Shown: positions 46,944-55,506 of the stretch, one piece after another
How the letters are laid out: each line of letters starts with the position of its first letter
Numbering within the stretch: position 1 is the stretch's first letter
Assembly (NCBI RefSeq): GCF_963662555.1
Contig: NZ_OY759719.1
Coordinates: 248,001-312,000 of the forward strand
Direction: 5' to 3'
Length of the DNA: 64,000 nt
DNA from: Thiomicrorhabdus sp.
Lineage (GTDB): Bacteria; Pseudomonadota; Gammaproteobacteria; Thiomicrospirales; Thiomicrospiraceae
Position numbers and translations under genes: made by a program
Notes under the pieces: model-generated
Database searches by the model: none
What the model was told of the DNA's origin: nothing
The model's input: the letters and a program-made list of their open reading frames with translations, nothing else

Positions 46944-47161
46944 GAATGAAAATAGTTCCTTTCCCACAACTACTAGTAAACTGAGTTATGCTTTTGGGAA
47001 TATCAGCTGGTGGTTAAGTCAATCAAAATAATCAACCAGCAGCCATAATAACCAATAGATAATTCTTTTCATAACCCGTTCAACCAATCCAACTTAAAAA
47101 AACTGTAAACGGCTTCACTACAAATCACACCAAGCCAAATTAACAAAAAGGAAGCGAGATA

Positions 47162-48760
47162 ATGACACCAAGAGAACGCTATCTTAAATTGGAACAACAC
47201 CTTAGAGAAGAAAACCCCGTTCTTATTGATATCATTAACAACTATCGTGAATTGGACAAGGTTGGCTATAAAATTGGTCTACTAACTAAAGAGCAATCAT
47301 ATGCTACGCAAATTTCATGGTGGCCATTAATTTCGGTTCTTGGTACCTTTTCAGCAGGTAAATCTACCTTTATTAATGGTTATACTGGCAAAAATCTACA
47401 GACCACAGGAAACCAAGCCGTTGATGATAAATTTACCGTTCTTTGCTATGGCTCAAATGATGAGGTTACTACCTTACCAGGCTTGGCTTTAGATTCTGAC
47501 CCACGCTTTCCATTTTTTGGCATCAGTAAAGAGATAGAAAAAGTGGAAACCGGTGAAGGCAGTCGCATAGACAATTACTTGCAATTAAAAACGACTAATG
47601 CCGATGTTTTAAAGGGCAAAATTTTAATTGACTCTCCAGGATTTGATGCCGATTCACAACGTGATTCTACTCTTCGTATTACCAATCATATTATTAATAT
47701 GTCTGACTTAGTATTAGTGTTTTTTGATGCACGTCATCCTGAACCTGGAGCTATGAGAGACACTCTAGAACATCTAGTTGCTACCACTATTGCTCGAAAA
47801 GATGCCGATAAAATACTCTATATACTTAACCAAATAGATACTGCGGCCAAAGAAGATAATCCCGAAGAGGTTATTAGTTCTTGGCAGAGAGCTATTTCAA
47901 GCCAGGGATTAATTGGTGGTAATTTTTACACTATTTACAATGAAGAGTCGGCCAATGACTTTACAGACCCAGCCCTTGAAGAACGTTTTAAACGCAAAAA
48001 AGACATTGATCTCGCTCGCATACACTCTCGTATAGACAAGGTTAGCACTGAACGTACTTATCGTATTGCCCATGCGATGGAAAACATTATTGATGAGATA
48101 CATGAGCACAAAATTCCACTCATTAAAAAGGCTATAAGTGCATGGCGTAAAAAAGTCATTACCACAGATATTGTGGTGTTTGCAGGCCTGCTCATTGCTC
48201 TATTTTATGGCTTAAATACGTTTGGTTATTTTGATATTCCCATGAGCGATTGGCCTCTTATTAAGCTGGCTAATGAATCCATTTATTTTGGCATTGGAAT
48301 AACCGCTCTTTTTGTCATTATCGTGCTGATAATTCATGGTTACATTCGTGCTAAATTTGCTCGTTGGGATGCCAATAGATTAGAAAAAACCGATCCTCAA
48401 CTTGCCAATGCATTACGCCATAACACTCGTTTTTGGCGTCGTATGTTTCCAAAAGAACCTAGAGGCTGGTCAAACCGCAACCGTCGTAAATTAAATAATA
48501 TTGTTAATGCTAGCAAAAAAGCAATTCAGGCTTTAAATGACCAATTTGCCAACCCATCTGGAAGAACAGATGATAGTAAAGAGGCACAAACAAAGTCTAA
48601 TGACTCCATAGCCAATGACTCAAAAGAAAATTTGTCAAAACTAGACTCCCTCGAAAAATCTTATGATGAGACCAAGCCCATTAACGACAATAAATCAAAT
48701 GAAGAGTTAGAAACTATTATTGATAACGAGGAATCCAAAACCGTCAAATCTGAAAAATAA
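47162..48760 (+). CDS. Dynamin-like membrane GTPase
   Basis: The protein has 532 residues. GTPase motifs are the P-loop GTFSAGKST (61-69), G3 DSPGFD (157-162) and G4 NQID (223-226, Gln in place of Lys). The switch region and a long helical segment follow. Two transmembrane helices are at about 334-355 and 375-394, then a basic segment and an acidic, Asn/Ser/Lys-rich disordered tail of about 75 residues. This layout (dynamin-type G domain, helices, paired membrane helices) resembles bacterial dynamin-like or EHD-like proteins that act on membranes. Its cargo is unknown. The start at 47162 follows AAGGAAGCGAGATA, a usable ribosome binding site. Confidence 0.82.
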   Translation: MTPRERYLKLEQHLREENPVLIDIINNYRELDKVGYKIGLLTKEQSYATQISWWPLISVLGTFSAGKSTFINGYTGKNLQTTGNQAVDDKFTVLCYGSNDEVTTLPGLALDSDPRFPFFGISKEIEKVETGEGSRIDNYLQLKTTNADVLKGKILIDSPGFDADSQRDSTLRITNHIINMSDLVLVFFDARHPEPGAMRDTLEHLVATTIARKDADKILYILNQIDTAAKEDNPEEVISSWQRAISSQGLIGGNFYTIYNEESANDFTDPALEERFKRKKDIDLARIHSRIDKVSTERTYRIAHAMENIIDEIHEHKIPLIKKAISAWRKKVITTDIVVFAGLLIALFYGLNTFGYFDIPMSDWPLIKLANESIYFGIGITALFVIIVLIIHGYIRAKFARWDANRLEKTDPQLANALRHNTRFWRRMFPKEPRGWSNRNRRKLNNIVNASKKAIQALNDQFANPSGRTDDSKEAQTKSNDSIANDSKENLSKLDSLEKSYDETKPINDNKSNEELETIIDNEESKTVKSEK

Positions 48761-48791
48761 TTATTGCGCTCTTGTTTAGATTTAAAAAAGA

Positions 48792-48819
48792 TAGAATAGG
48801 GTTAAATAACCCTACTCTA
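48792..48819 (+). terminator. Hairpin downstream of the GTPase gene
   Basis: TAGAATAGGGTT pairs with AACCCTACTCTA (one mismatch) around an AAAT loop. The T-rich stretch comes 13-20 bases later (ATTTTTTATC), so it may act as a terminator or an RNA-stability element. Confidence 0.5.
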
Positions 48820-49055
48820 ATTGCATGATTTTTTATCATGGCAAAGTTTTTTTAATAACCCTATTAGTTTTTCATACTCTTTCAAGGCTTTCTCAAGCCT
48901 TACCTATTGCTCAAAAAACCATAACTTAGTAAACTTTTCAGTAACTTAAATATAGTTTCCAACATATTCGAGTTGCTCCAAAATATAGTCTTAAAAACCT
49001 CAAAACATATCCCTGTGTTAAAAACATGGTTTTTATGCTCCTCAACTTTGAAAGG

Positions 49056-49086
49056 CACAGTACCGACCATACTGTGCTTTTTTTTT
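49056..49086 (+). terminator. Rho-independent terminator with no gene directly upstream
   Basis: GCACAGTA (49056-49063) pairs with TACTGTGC (49071-49078) over a 7-base loop and is followed by eight T. It is 54 bp upstream of the next start codon and about 300 bp past the GTPase gene. Confidence 0.85.
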
Positions 49087-49140
49087 GCCAAAACCTCCTA
49101 AAAAAACCTACAATTTAAACAACATAACTGGAGCAACTTC

Positions 49141-49602
49141 ATGCAAAACAAATCTGAACACAAACACTACAAACACGGTCACGGCAGTGATGAACAACAT
49201 AAAAAAGACCAAGCCCTTTTTAGTCATCTGCTTGAACACCACAAAGAACTTAAACGCAGCACCGAACGTTTACCCAACGGTATTTGTAGTCGTACAACAT
49301 CTGAATCTCCAAAATTAGCTAAAATTATTCAAGAACACGTTATAGGCATGGAAAAACGTTTTGGAATGGGCCGCGCAATTCGTTCTTGGGATCCATTATT
49401 TGCTGCTTTGTTTGAATACAAAGATCAAATTAATATGCAATATCGCAATATTGAAGATGGGGTAGAAGCGACTTTAACCAGTGATGACCCTAAAATCATT
49501 GAATTGATTCATTGTCATGACGATACCTTACACGGTTTTGTAGACGATGGTTTTGATGCAGGTAAAAGAGAGAGCCCTAAACCAAGTTGGCTAAAAGACT
49601 AA
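49141..49602 (+). CDS. His-rich cytoplasmic protein of unknown function
   Basis: The product is 153 residues. The N-terminal 20 residues are rich in His and Lys (HKHYKHGHGSDEQHKK). The core LLEHHKELKRSTERLPNGICSRTTSESPKLAKIIQEHVIGMEKRFGMGRAIRSWDPLFAALF resembles, from memory, a widespread uncharacterised family with conserved HH, LPNG, IQEHV and WDPLF elements. It is helical with no signal peptide or membrane helix. The His content suggests metal or heme binding, but this is inference. The ATG at 49141 is preceded by TGGAGC. It has no clear functional neighbour. Confidence 0.65.
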   Translation: MQNKSEHKHYKHGHGSDEQHKKDQALFSHLLEHHKELKRSTERLPNGICSRTTSESPKLAKIIQEHVIGMEKRFGMGRAIRSWDPLFAALFEYKDQINMQYRNIEDGVEATLTSDDPKIIELIHCHDDTLHGFVDDGFDAGKRESPKPSWLKD

Positions 49603-49735
49603 CGTTTTCTCTAGCTAACTTATTTACTTGCTTTGGTAAACTTGTTTTGATTAAAAATGGTGTTATTTCACTGACTTGAAAACGGATGATTTAACCCTAT
49701 AAAAAGTTAAATAAACGTAAAATTGGAAAAACATC

Positions 49736-50164
49736 ATGATTATTATGTGCCCACACTGTGCCGGTTTAAACCGCGTACCTGATGACAAACTTTCTAATCA
49801 AGCAAGCTGTGGTAAATGTAAAGCACCGCTATTTAGCGGTAAACCTCTTGAGATGAATGGTCAGCAATTTACCCGTGCTTTACAAAAAACAGACCAACCT
49901 TTAGTAGTCGATTTTTGGGCTCCTTGGTGCGGTCCTTGCCAAGGTTTTGCACCTACTTTTGCTCAAGCGGCTGCACAATTTGAACCCAAGGCTCGGTTTA
50001 TTAAAATCAACACTGAAAATGAACAACAGATTGCGGGTCAGTTTGGCATTAGATCAATACCCACCTTGGCCATTTTTCAATCCGGCAAAGAAATTACCAG
50101 AATGGCTGGGGCGATGGATTTTAGAAACTTTAGCCTTTGGTTAGAGCAAAATTTACCTAAATAA
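49736..50164 (+). CDS. trxC: Thioredoxin 2 (zinc-binding)
   Basis: TrxC is a cytoplasmic disulfide reductase often induced by oxidative stress. The 142-residue protein has the N-terminal zinc finger with Cys5, Cys8, Cys25 and Cys28 (CPHC...CGKC) and a thioredoxin domain with WCGPC at 64-68 and the cis-Pro loop IRSIPTLAIF. It matches E. coli Trx2 in length and layout. An AT-rich stem-loop (50177-50209) lies downstream. Confidence 0.95.
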   Translation: MIIMCPHCAGLNRVPDDKLSNQASCGKCKAPLFSGKPLEMNGQQFTRALQKTDQPLVVDFWAPWCGPCQGFAPTFAQAAAQFEPKARFIKINTENEQQIAGQFGIRSIPTLAIFQSGKEITRMAGAMDFRNFSLWLEQNLPK

Positions 50165-50176
50165 ACAGCACTCTTA

Positions 50177-50209
50177 GGGTTTTAAGATGGTTATACTGTT
50201 TTAAAACCC
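50177..50209 (+). terminator. AT-rich stem-loop after trxC
   Basis: GGGTTTTAA (50177-50185) pairs with TTAAAACCC (50201-50209). There is no T-run after it, so it may be a weak terminator or a stability hairpin. Confidence 0.4.
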
Positions 50210-50292
50210 ACAATCCATTGTTCAATACAGACTTCAATCACAATGTTGTTTATTAAACATAATCATTCACTAACATTAACTAAGAGAATCAC

Positions 50293-50553
50293 ATGGAATT
50301 AGGCTCACCAGAACACAAACAGCTACTTACTCAGGGCATTATCAAGGTTGCGTTAAAAACCATCTTCCTGGGCTTTATTTTAGGCGTAATTCTATTTATT
50401 CCATTACTGCTTAGAGAAAACACCTTCTCGATTGGTGTGGCTTACTTAGGCACAGCGATTTTAGTTGGCTCTGTGGTTTATGCTTTAAGTTTAGCTTGGA
50501 AGAAATACCAGCGAATCATTAAGCCTTTTGACGAAACTTATCGCTCAAAATAG
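50293..50553 (+). CDS. Small two-helix membrane protein, unknown function
   Basis: The product is 86 residues. Two transmembrane helices are clear, at about 16-42 (VALKTIFLGFILGVILFIPLLL) and 48-69 (IGVAYLGTAILVGSVVYALSLAW), with a short charged tail ending YRSK. There is a good start codon with AAGAGA upstream. I do not recognise the family. It is convergent with the Bat operon, and the palindrome at 50578 lies between them. Confidence 0.65.
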   Translation: MELGSPEHKQLLTQGIIKVALKTIFLGFILGVILFIPLLLRENTFSIGVAYLGTAILVGSVVYALSLAWKKYQRIIKPFDETYRSK

Positions 50554-50577
50554 GTCGAAATAGGTCTTTTTAAAAAA

Positions 50578-50591
50578 TACCAGGCCTGGTA
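50578..50591. repeat. Dispersed palindrome, intergenic copy 7 (14 bp)
   Basis: TACCAGGCCTGGTA lies 25 bp after the small membrane protein stop and 54 bp from the batD stop, between convergent genes. Confidence 0.95.
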
Positions 50592-50645
50592 AATTTAATT
50601 TGCCCTGTAATCTATGGTTTATTTATTATAGATAAACCTGCTTTT

Positions 50646-52301
50646 TTAAGCTTTAATTGCTTTAAAGCGGTTTTTTATGATTTGTAACGCATGTTTTAGG
50701 GCGATTGATATGGCTTTTCTCATACTTAAAGACCCAGACCAGGCCTTGGCATTTTGTTTCATAACCTCAAAATCTTCACTTTTTTGTGATTCCATCTTTT
50801 GCTTTGAATAGAGTAATTTATTTAAATCATCTAATAACATCGCCAAACTGTCTGCTTGCTCATAATGATATTGATACCACGCTTTAAGTTGCAATAATGA
50901 GCTTACTTTTGAGTTTGGCTGAGCCTCATTCGCCCCCAAAACATGTTGGGCTTGCCAATCTAAAATGGCTTGTAAAATTTCTTGGCCATTTCCTGCTAAA
51001 GACAAGGTTTTACGTAATTTAAGATTAAGCCAGAACTGCTTAGCCACCAATAAAATCAAATACCCTGTGGCTATGGCCATTATCAACGCCAACCATTTAA
51101 CTCCCCAAATTATCCATCTTGGTAAAGCCAATGCTGTGCTACTGGCAATTTTTTGCTGTGACACCTTGCCCGTTAGTGGATTAAAGCTGCGTAACACCAG
51201 TTGTGGAAAACTCACCAAACCTGATTCTTTAACTCTAAATGGCACTTGAATATTAAGCTGAGTGACCTGCCCTTTTTGATTACTCGATTGCGAGAGTTGC
51301 ATGGATTCAGCTAACCAAGAAAATTGCTCATTATGTTCAAGTTGGTTAATTAATTGATATGCGGTTGATTTTAGATAATCGGCACTCACGCCTTCACCCG
51401 TTATTTGCCAATTCCAATAATACAAATTCCCTTTTTGGTAAAACGTATCTAATGGCGTTATCTGCCAATTTAACTGACCAACGGCAACTGACATCGGTAA
51501 AAATATCGGCAATGGTTTTATTTCTATTTGCTGCGGGCTATCAAAAAACTTCCAGCGACGGTTGGTGGTATTTTTTACCTCAATCACGGGAGACTTGAGC
51601 TCCAACGATTTGCCACTAAGAACCGTTGGCATTTCATAACTAATCATATACGTGGTAGATTGTTCTGGCTTAGCTATTTTTTGGACAATCACATCTTTAT
51701 TTCGCAGATCAATGGACGGCTTCATCTCCACCAAAAAAGCCGGATTAGCAACCTTAACTTGTGCTTGCCACACTCCTTGCTGAGAGCTATATAAAACCGC
51801 ATTCGGTTTGTGCCATTCAATGCTAACCTGTGGATTATTAGCTACATTAATCAACGTTTTTGGAATATGAATCAAACCCGCGTTTTGTTCTTGCAAAGTA
51901 AATGGCAGAGCTTTTAATGGGTAGGCGGTTATTCTTAACGAGTTGGCATGTTGCTCAACATCATCAATTTTAAACGCGGCTTTAAGGTGTGACCAATCTA
52001 AAAAAGCAGAAGACTTTCCTAAGTGTTCACCTTCAATGACAATCGTTAACGGCTGGCCTAACATTAAGTTTAAAGGGCGAATTTTTACCGTTACATCGTT
52101 ATTGTTTGTGTAATTTAGGCTATTTATTGTATTTGTAGTCGTAGACTTTAACGGTTCTACCGATGCTAAAACCGTTGATTGCGTTTTACCAGGCCTGGTC
52201 ATTTGCTCATTGGCATAAACTAGATTAACCATAAACACTAAACTAAGCAGTCCAATGCCAAGAACAATCATCGATTTAGCAAATTTAATACCGTTTACCA
52301 T
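50646..52301 (-). CDS. batD: BatD-like protein
   Basis: This 551-residue protein is the last gene of the MoxR/Bat operon. An N-terminal Sec signal (IVLGIGLLSLVFMVNLVYA) is followed by beta-rich extracytoplasmic domains (about 60-385), one transmembrane helix near 395-420 (LPRWIIWGVKWLALIMAIATGYLILLVA), and a cytoplasmic tail ending in a Lys-rich segment. BatD proteins (from the Bacteroides aerotolerance operon) are thought to work with the VWA proteins at the membrane. The start overlaps the batBC end by 7 bp. The dispersed palindrome sits in the codons just after the signal peptide (MTRPGKTQ). Confidence 0.88.
   Translation of the reverse strand: MVNGIKFAKSMIVLGIGLLSLVFMVNLVYANEQMTRPGKTQSTVLASVEPLKSTTTNTINSLNYTNNNDVTVKIRPLNLMLGQPLTIVIEGEHLGKSSAFLDWSHLKAAFKIDDVEQHANSLRITAYPLKALPFTLQEQNAGLIHIPKTLINVANNPQVSIEWHKPNAVLYSSQQGVWQAQVKVANPAFLVEMKPSIDLRNKDVIVQKIAKPEQSTTYMISYEMPTVLSGKSLELKSPVIEVKNTTNRRWKFFDSPQQIEIKPLPIFLPMSVAVGQLNWQITPLDTFYQKGNLYYWNWQITGEGVSADYLKSTAYQLINQLEHNEQFSWLAESMQLSQSSNQKGQVTQLNIQVPFRVKESGLVSFPQLVLRSFNPLTGKVSQQKIASSTALALPRWIIWGVKWLALIMAIATGYLILLVAKQFWLNLKLRKTLSLAGNGQEILQAILDWQAQHVLGANEAQPNSKVSSLLQLKAWYQYHYEQADSLAMLLDDLNKLLYSKQKMESQKSEDFEVMKQNAKAWSGSLSMRKAISIALKHALQIIKNRFKAIKA
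52188..52199. repeat. Dispersed palindrome core, intragenic copy in batD (12 bp)
   Basis: ACCAGGCCTGGT, with TTT on one side only. It is read in batD as Thr-Arg-Pro-Gly, immediately after the predicted signal peptide. Confidence 0.93.
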
Positions 52302-54343
52302 GGCTGAATCCCTGGAATAGCATGAGACTCTTTTTGAGCCGCATGGAAACCCTCTTCTCTTTCAAACAAACGTTTTAAAAGTTGTTTTTGGTCGTCTTGC
52401 AAACTTTGTAATTTATGCTCAAACTTCTCTGCACGCTGTTGGTTAACTTGTGCCTGCAATACCGCATTGTTAGATGAACTGGTTACAGTATTAAGTCGCA
52501 ACTTAGCAATACTTGGATTTAGCTTATAGTCGGTAAGAGTATCCGGTTCGGGTATTTTAAAAAGTTTACCGCTGCGGCCACCTTTTGGCGAATCGCCATC
52601 TGAACCAGAACCTGGCTCTTTCGATTTTGAACTTGGCGGCTTTTGCCCCCCATAAAAAGCCCCATCAGCACTGTCTCCTTGAGAACCTTTACCTTTCTTT
52701 TGTTTTTCTGATTTTGATTTTTTAGCCTGTTTCTCTAAATCATGACGTTGCTGAGCGATGGCTAAATTATGTTCTGCCTTCGCATAAGGTGATTGATACA
52801 ACAAAGCCTGTTGATAAGACTCAATAGCCTGCGGCAGTAGATTTGCTGAATAGTAACTGTTACCCAAATTATATAAAGCCTTAGCTCTTTCTTTATCATT
52901 AGGAGCTTGCCAAGCCGCTTGTCTAAAGTACAGCACCGCACTGTCTAAATCATCGGCTTTGTAGGCCGATGCCCCAGCTCCAAACCAACCTTGATAATTG
53001 GATGTTTCATCATATAAAGATTGAGCCAGTTCAAAAGAACCTTCTTCAAATGCAGCGTACGCTTGGTGCAGTTTTGTAGTAGTTGAGTTTGACATTGTTG
53101 GGTTTGCCAGCGCAGGTTTTGTCCACAAGCCTGTGACAGCCAAAGCCAACATAGGTAACGTCAGCATAAAAATTAAAGGCTGATTAAAACGGGGTTTAGC
53201 TGGCGACTTACTCTTTTTATTTTTTTCATCCTTTTTATTAAAACCTGCTACACCAAAAGCAATTTGCCATAGATAAAAAGCCAATAGTAAACTCACGAGA
53301 CCTATTACCATAAAAGGCTGTGCATAACTTACCCAAACTTGTTTAACGGTTTTGTCTTGATAGCTTGATGCGGTATCGGTAATCGCTTTTTGTAGTTTGT
53401 TCATAAACTCTTGGTCAGAGCTGGCCTGTAAATAAAGCCCTTCGGTCTTTTGTGCAAATGAAAGTAACTGACTCTCTTCTAATCGGCTTTGTACTAACAA
53501 ACCATTAACATGCAAATAACCCGACGAGTCGCTCTTATCTGGAATAGGCACTGGACGCGTTTTACCCACGCCTACAAAAATCACTTTTACCCCTGTTTGA
53601 CTCATCGCTTGTGATTGAGTCACTTTTAATGATTGCACAATTTTCGGTAGCTCTACGGGCTTCCAAAATGGAGGTGCTCCGTTAGTAAAAATAATCAATA
53701 CTTTAGCTTTACGACCAGTTTGCGTTAGGGTGTTTAAAGCCCCAATTAATCCGAGTTCCAGCCAACTGCCTTTAGTGGGTAATAGACCTGGTTCGATTAA
53801 ATTTAAAGAGTGGTTAAACACCTGTTTATCGTAGGTTAATGGCAATACAGAATGCGGTTGCCCAGCAAACACACTTAAGGCGATACGGTCATTATTTTCT
53901 AACCCATCTACTAAACTTTGAGCAATGGATTTAGCAAATAAAAACCGATTTGGCTTCACATCTTGAGCCGTCATTGATTGAGATAAATCAAAATCAATCA
54001 TCACATCCACGCCATTACGGGTGTGGTTTTCAAACTGAGAATCTAAACTACGCGGGCCTGCCACCGCAATCACTAAACAGATCCAAGCCAAAATTAATAA
54101 ACGATTGGCCGTGATTAATTTACCAGGCCTGGTAAATCTATTAACAGATCCAGAAGGTGTTGATTGTGACATGACATTGTCTGCAGTACTGACCCACGGC
54201 CAAAGTGCGGCATCGGCATAACTTTGTTTTTGGCGGTTTCGGAGTAGACGTTGAATAATCCACAATACAATAGGCAAGCCAAGCCCCCACAACCAAGCTG
54301 AATCTCGCCACAGTAATTCACCATTTAATAAGGCGTCAATCAT
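52295..54343 (-). CDS. batB: BatB/BatC fusion: VWA domain plus TPR
   Basis: The protein has 682 residues. N-terminal membrane helices (about 15-28 and 78-92) flank a short basic loop. A VWA domain follows at about 108-320, with the MIDAS start DFDLSQSM intact. There are then helices near 345-368 and 390-410, TPR-like repeats (about 420-545; for example AKALYNLGNSYYSANLLPQAIESYQQALLYQSP), and a Lys/Ser/Gly-rich linker leading to a helical tail. This is the common BatB-BatC fusion. It overlaps batA by 4 bp (ATGA). The palindrome copy at 54118 encodes FTRPGK before the second helix. Confidence 0.9.
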   Translation of the reverse strand: MIDALLNGELLWRDSAWLWGLGLPIVLWIIQRLLRNRQKQSYADAALWPWVSTADNVMSQSTPSGSVNRFTRPGKLITANRLLILAWICLVIAVAGPRSLDSQFENHTRNGVDVMIDFDLSQSMTAQDVKPNRFLFAKSIAQSLVDGLENNDRIALSVFAGQPHSVLPLTYDKQVFNHSLNLIEPGLLPTKGSWLELGLIGALNTLTQTGRKAKVLIIFTNGAPPFWKPVELPKIVQSLKVTQSQAMSQTGVKVIFVGVGKTRPVPIPDKSDSSGYLHVNGLLVQSRLEESQLLSFAQKTEGLYLQASSDQEFMNKLQKAITDTASSYQDKTVKQVWVSYAQPFMVIGLVSLLLAFYLWQIAFGVAGFNKKDEKNKKSKSPAKPRFNQPLIFMLTLPMLALAVTGLWTKPALANPTMSNSTTTKLHQAYAAFEEGSFELAQSLYDETSNYQGWFGAGASAYKADDLDSAVLYFRQAAWQAPNDKERAKALYNLGNSYYSANLLPQAIESYQQALLYQSPYAKAEHNLAIAQQRHDLEKQAKKSKSEKQKKGKGSQGDSADGAFYGGQKPPSSKSKEPGSGSDGDSPKGGRSGKLFKIPEPDTLTDYKLNPSIAKLRLNTVTSSSNNAVLQAQVNQQRAEKFEHKLQSLQDDQKQLLKRLFEREEGFHAAQKESHAIPGIQPW
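54118..54137. repeat. Dispersed palindrome, intragenic copy in batB (20 bp)
   Basis: ATTTACCAGGCCTGGTAAAT in the N-terminal loop of the VWA/TPR protein. It is read as Phe-Thr-Arg-Pro-Gly-Lys in the same frame as the batD copy. Confidence 0.95.
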
Positions 54344-55506
54344 TTGATTGCCTCCTTATTGGCTAAAACGTTTGTGCGTTTTGAACCTTGCCATAAAAGA
54401 GCCAGTAGCCAATAAAATGCAAAGACCAAAACCGCTAAAATTAACGGATAAAAAGATAAATCTTGTTTGGTAGGAGGGCTTGGCGGCGGCTCATAAGGTA
54501 CACCTTCAGCCTGGTTAATTTTGTCTAACACCTTAGAAATTTCATCGCCACTGCCAACTTGGTAATATTTACCGCCCGTTTGCTGAGCAATCATTTGTAA
54601 CGACTCTTTTTCTAACGGCTGATAGAGCAATCCGGTGTAAATACGTTTATCGGCCTGTTGATTACTTGCCCCAACACCAATCGTATAAATAGGAACTTTT
54701 AGTAGCTGAGCGTAGTTTACGGCCTCGGTCAGCTCAATTTTACTGGGTTGGCTAAGACCGTCACTGATTAACACCACGACTCGTCTTAAAGTCTCTTTAT
54801 TGGCTTTAGTAATGGCGGTTTGATCAGTCTGTTTTAGAGCTAAACCTAAAGCTTGACCCATAGCGGTATCGGTACGCCCTGCCAAATAAGGTTTGAGACG
54901 TTTCAGCGATAGCCGAGCCAAGGTTTGGTCTGACGTTAATGGCATTAAAGTGTAGGCATTATCGGCATAAATTTCTAAACTAAAACGATTACCTTCCAGG
55001 CCGCCAATAAACTTATCTAAAACCTGTTTAACTACATTCATACGGGTTTCTTGCTTACCGTTGATTTGATAATCAGGCAATAAAAAAGAGGCCGAGCTTT
55101 CAATAACAAACACAATATCTCTCACCGTTTTAGTGTTTGGCTCTGATGGCGTGGGGGATTTTAAAACAGGCTGAGCAAGTGCAATTGCAAGTAAACTGAT
55201 TAACAGGCCTCGCAAAGCATTAAAAACCAGGGTTTTAAATGAAAATAATCGCAATGGTAGAACCGGGTGAGCATTCTGCATTTTATGAATCAGAGCATGT
55301 TTAACTCGCAGTTGACGACGAGCTTGAATCTCACTTAAATCATTTTTAGCATTAAACAGACTGCTTAACCACCACAGCAACGGCCAAACAATAATGAGCC
55401 ATAACCAAAGCGGAGATTCAAACACCAAACTACTCTGCTCTGTATGGGTTACCAGGCCTGTAAAATTGAGTAAATCCATAAAGATTTTTGCCAACCAAAC
55501 GTCCAT
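54340..55506 (-). CDS. batA: BatA-like VWA-domain membrane protein with Asp-to-Glu MIDAS change
   Basis: The protein has 388 residues. N-terminal helices (about 30-48 and 85-106) precede a VWA domain at about 127-330, and a final helix is at about 354-374. The MIDAS motif expected as DxSxS reads ESSAS (VFVIESSASFLLPD), so the first metal-binding Asp is replaced by Glu. The GRTDTAMGQALGLAL segment keeps the MIDAS Thr, and SDG is present further on. The protein is probably an integrin-like membrane partner of MoxR. It overlaps the DUF4381 gene at its start and batBC at its end. A degenerate palindrome copy lies near the N-terminus (55450). Confidence 0.88.
   Translation of the reverse strand: MDVWLAKIFMDLLNFTGLVTHTEQSSLVFESPLWLWLIIVWPLLWWLSSLFNAKNDLSEIQARRQLRVKHALIHKMQNAHPVLPLRLFSFKTLVFNALRGLLISLLAIALAQPVLKSPTPSEPNTKTVRDIVFVIESSASFLLPDYQINGKQETRMNVVKQVLDKFIGGLEGNRFSLEIYADNAYTLMPLTSDQTLARLSLKRLKPYLAGRTDTAMGQALGLALKQTDQTAITKANKETLRRVVVLISDGLSQPSKIELTEAVNYAQLLKVPIYTIGVGASNQQADKRIYTGLLYQPLEKESLQMIAQQTGGKYYQVGSGDEISKVLDKINQAEGVPYEPPPSPPTKQDLSFYPLILAVLVFAFYWLLALLWQGSKRTNVLANKEAIK

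Larger units (their letters stand above)
48761..49140. other. 380-bp gap after the GTPase gene, with two hairpins and a possible small RNA
   Basis: A strong hairpin (48792-48819) lies soon after the GTPase stop, and a T-tailed terminator ends at 49086. The 230 bases between them have no good coding frame on the plus strand. The only open frame on the minus strand (48900-49091) starts within the terminator's A-tract and looks spurious. A small RNA ending at 49086 is possible. Confidence 0.4.

Noticed and set aside
48900..49091. Minus-strand 63-codon frame
   Set aside because: It starts inside the A-tract of a plus-strand terminator, has no ribosome binding site and no recognisable features.
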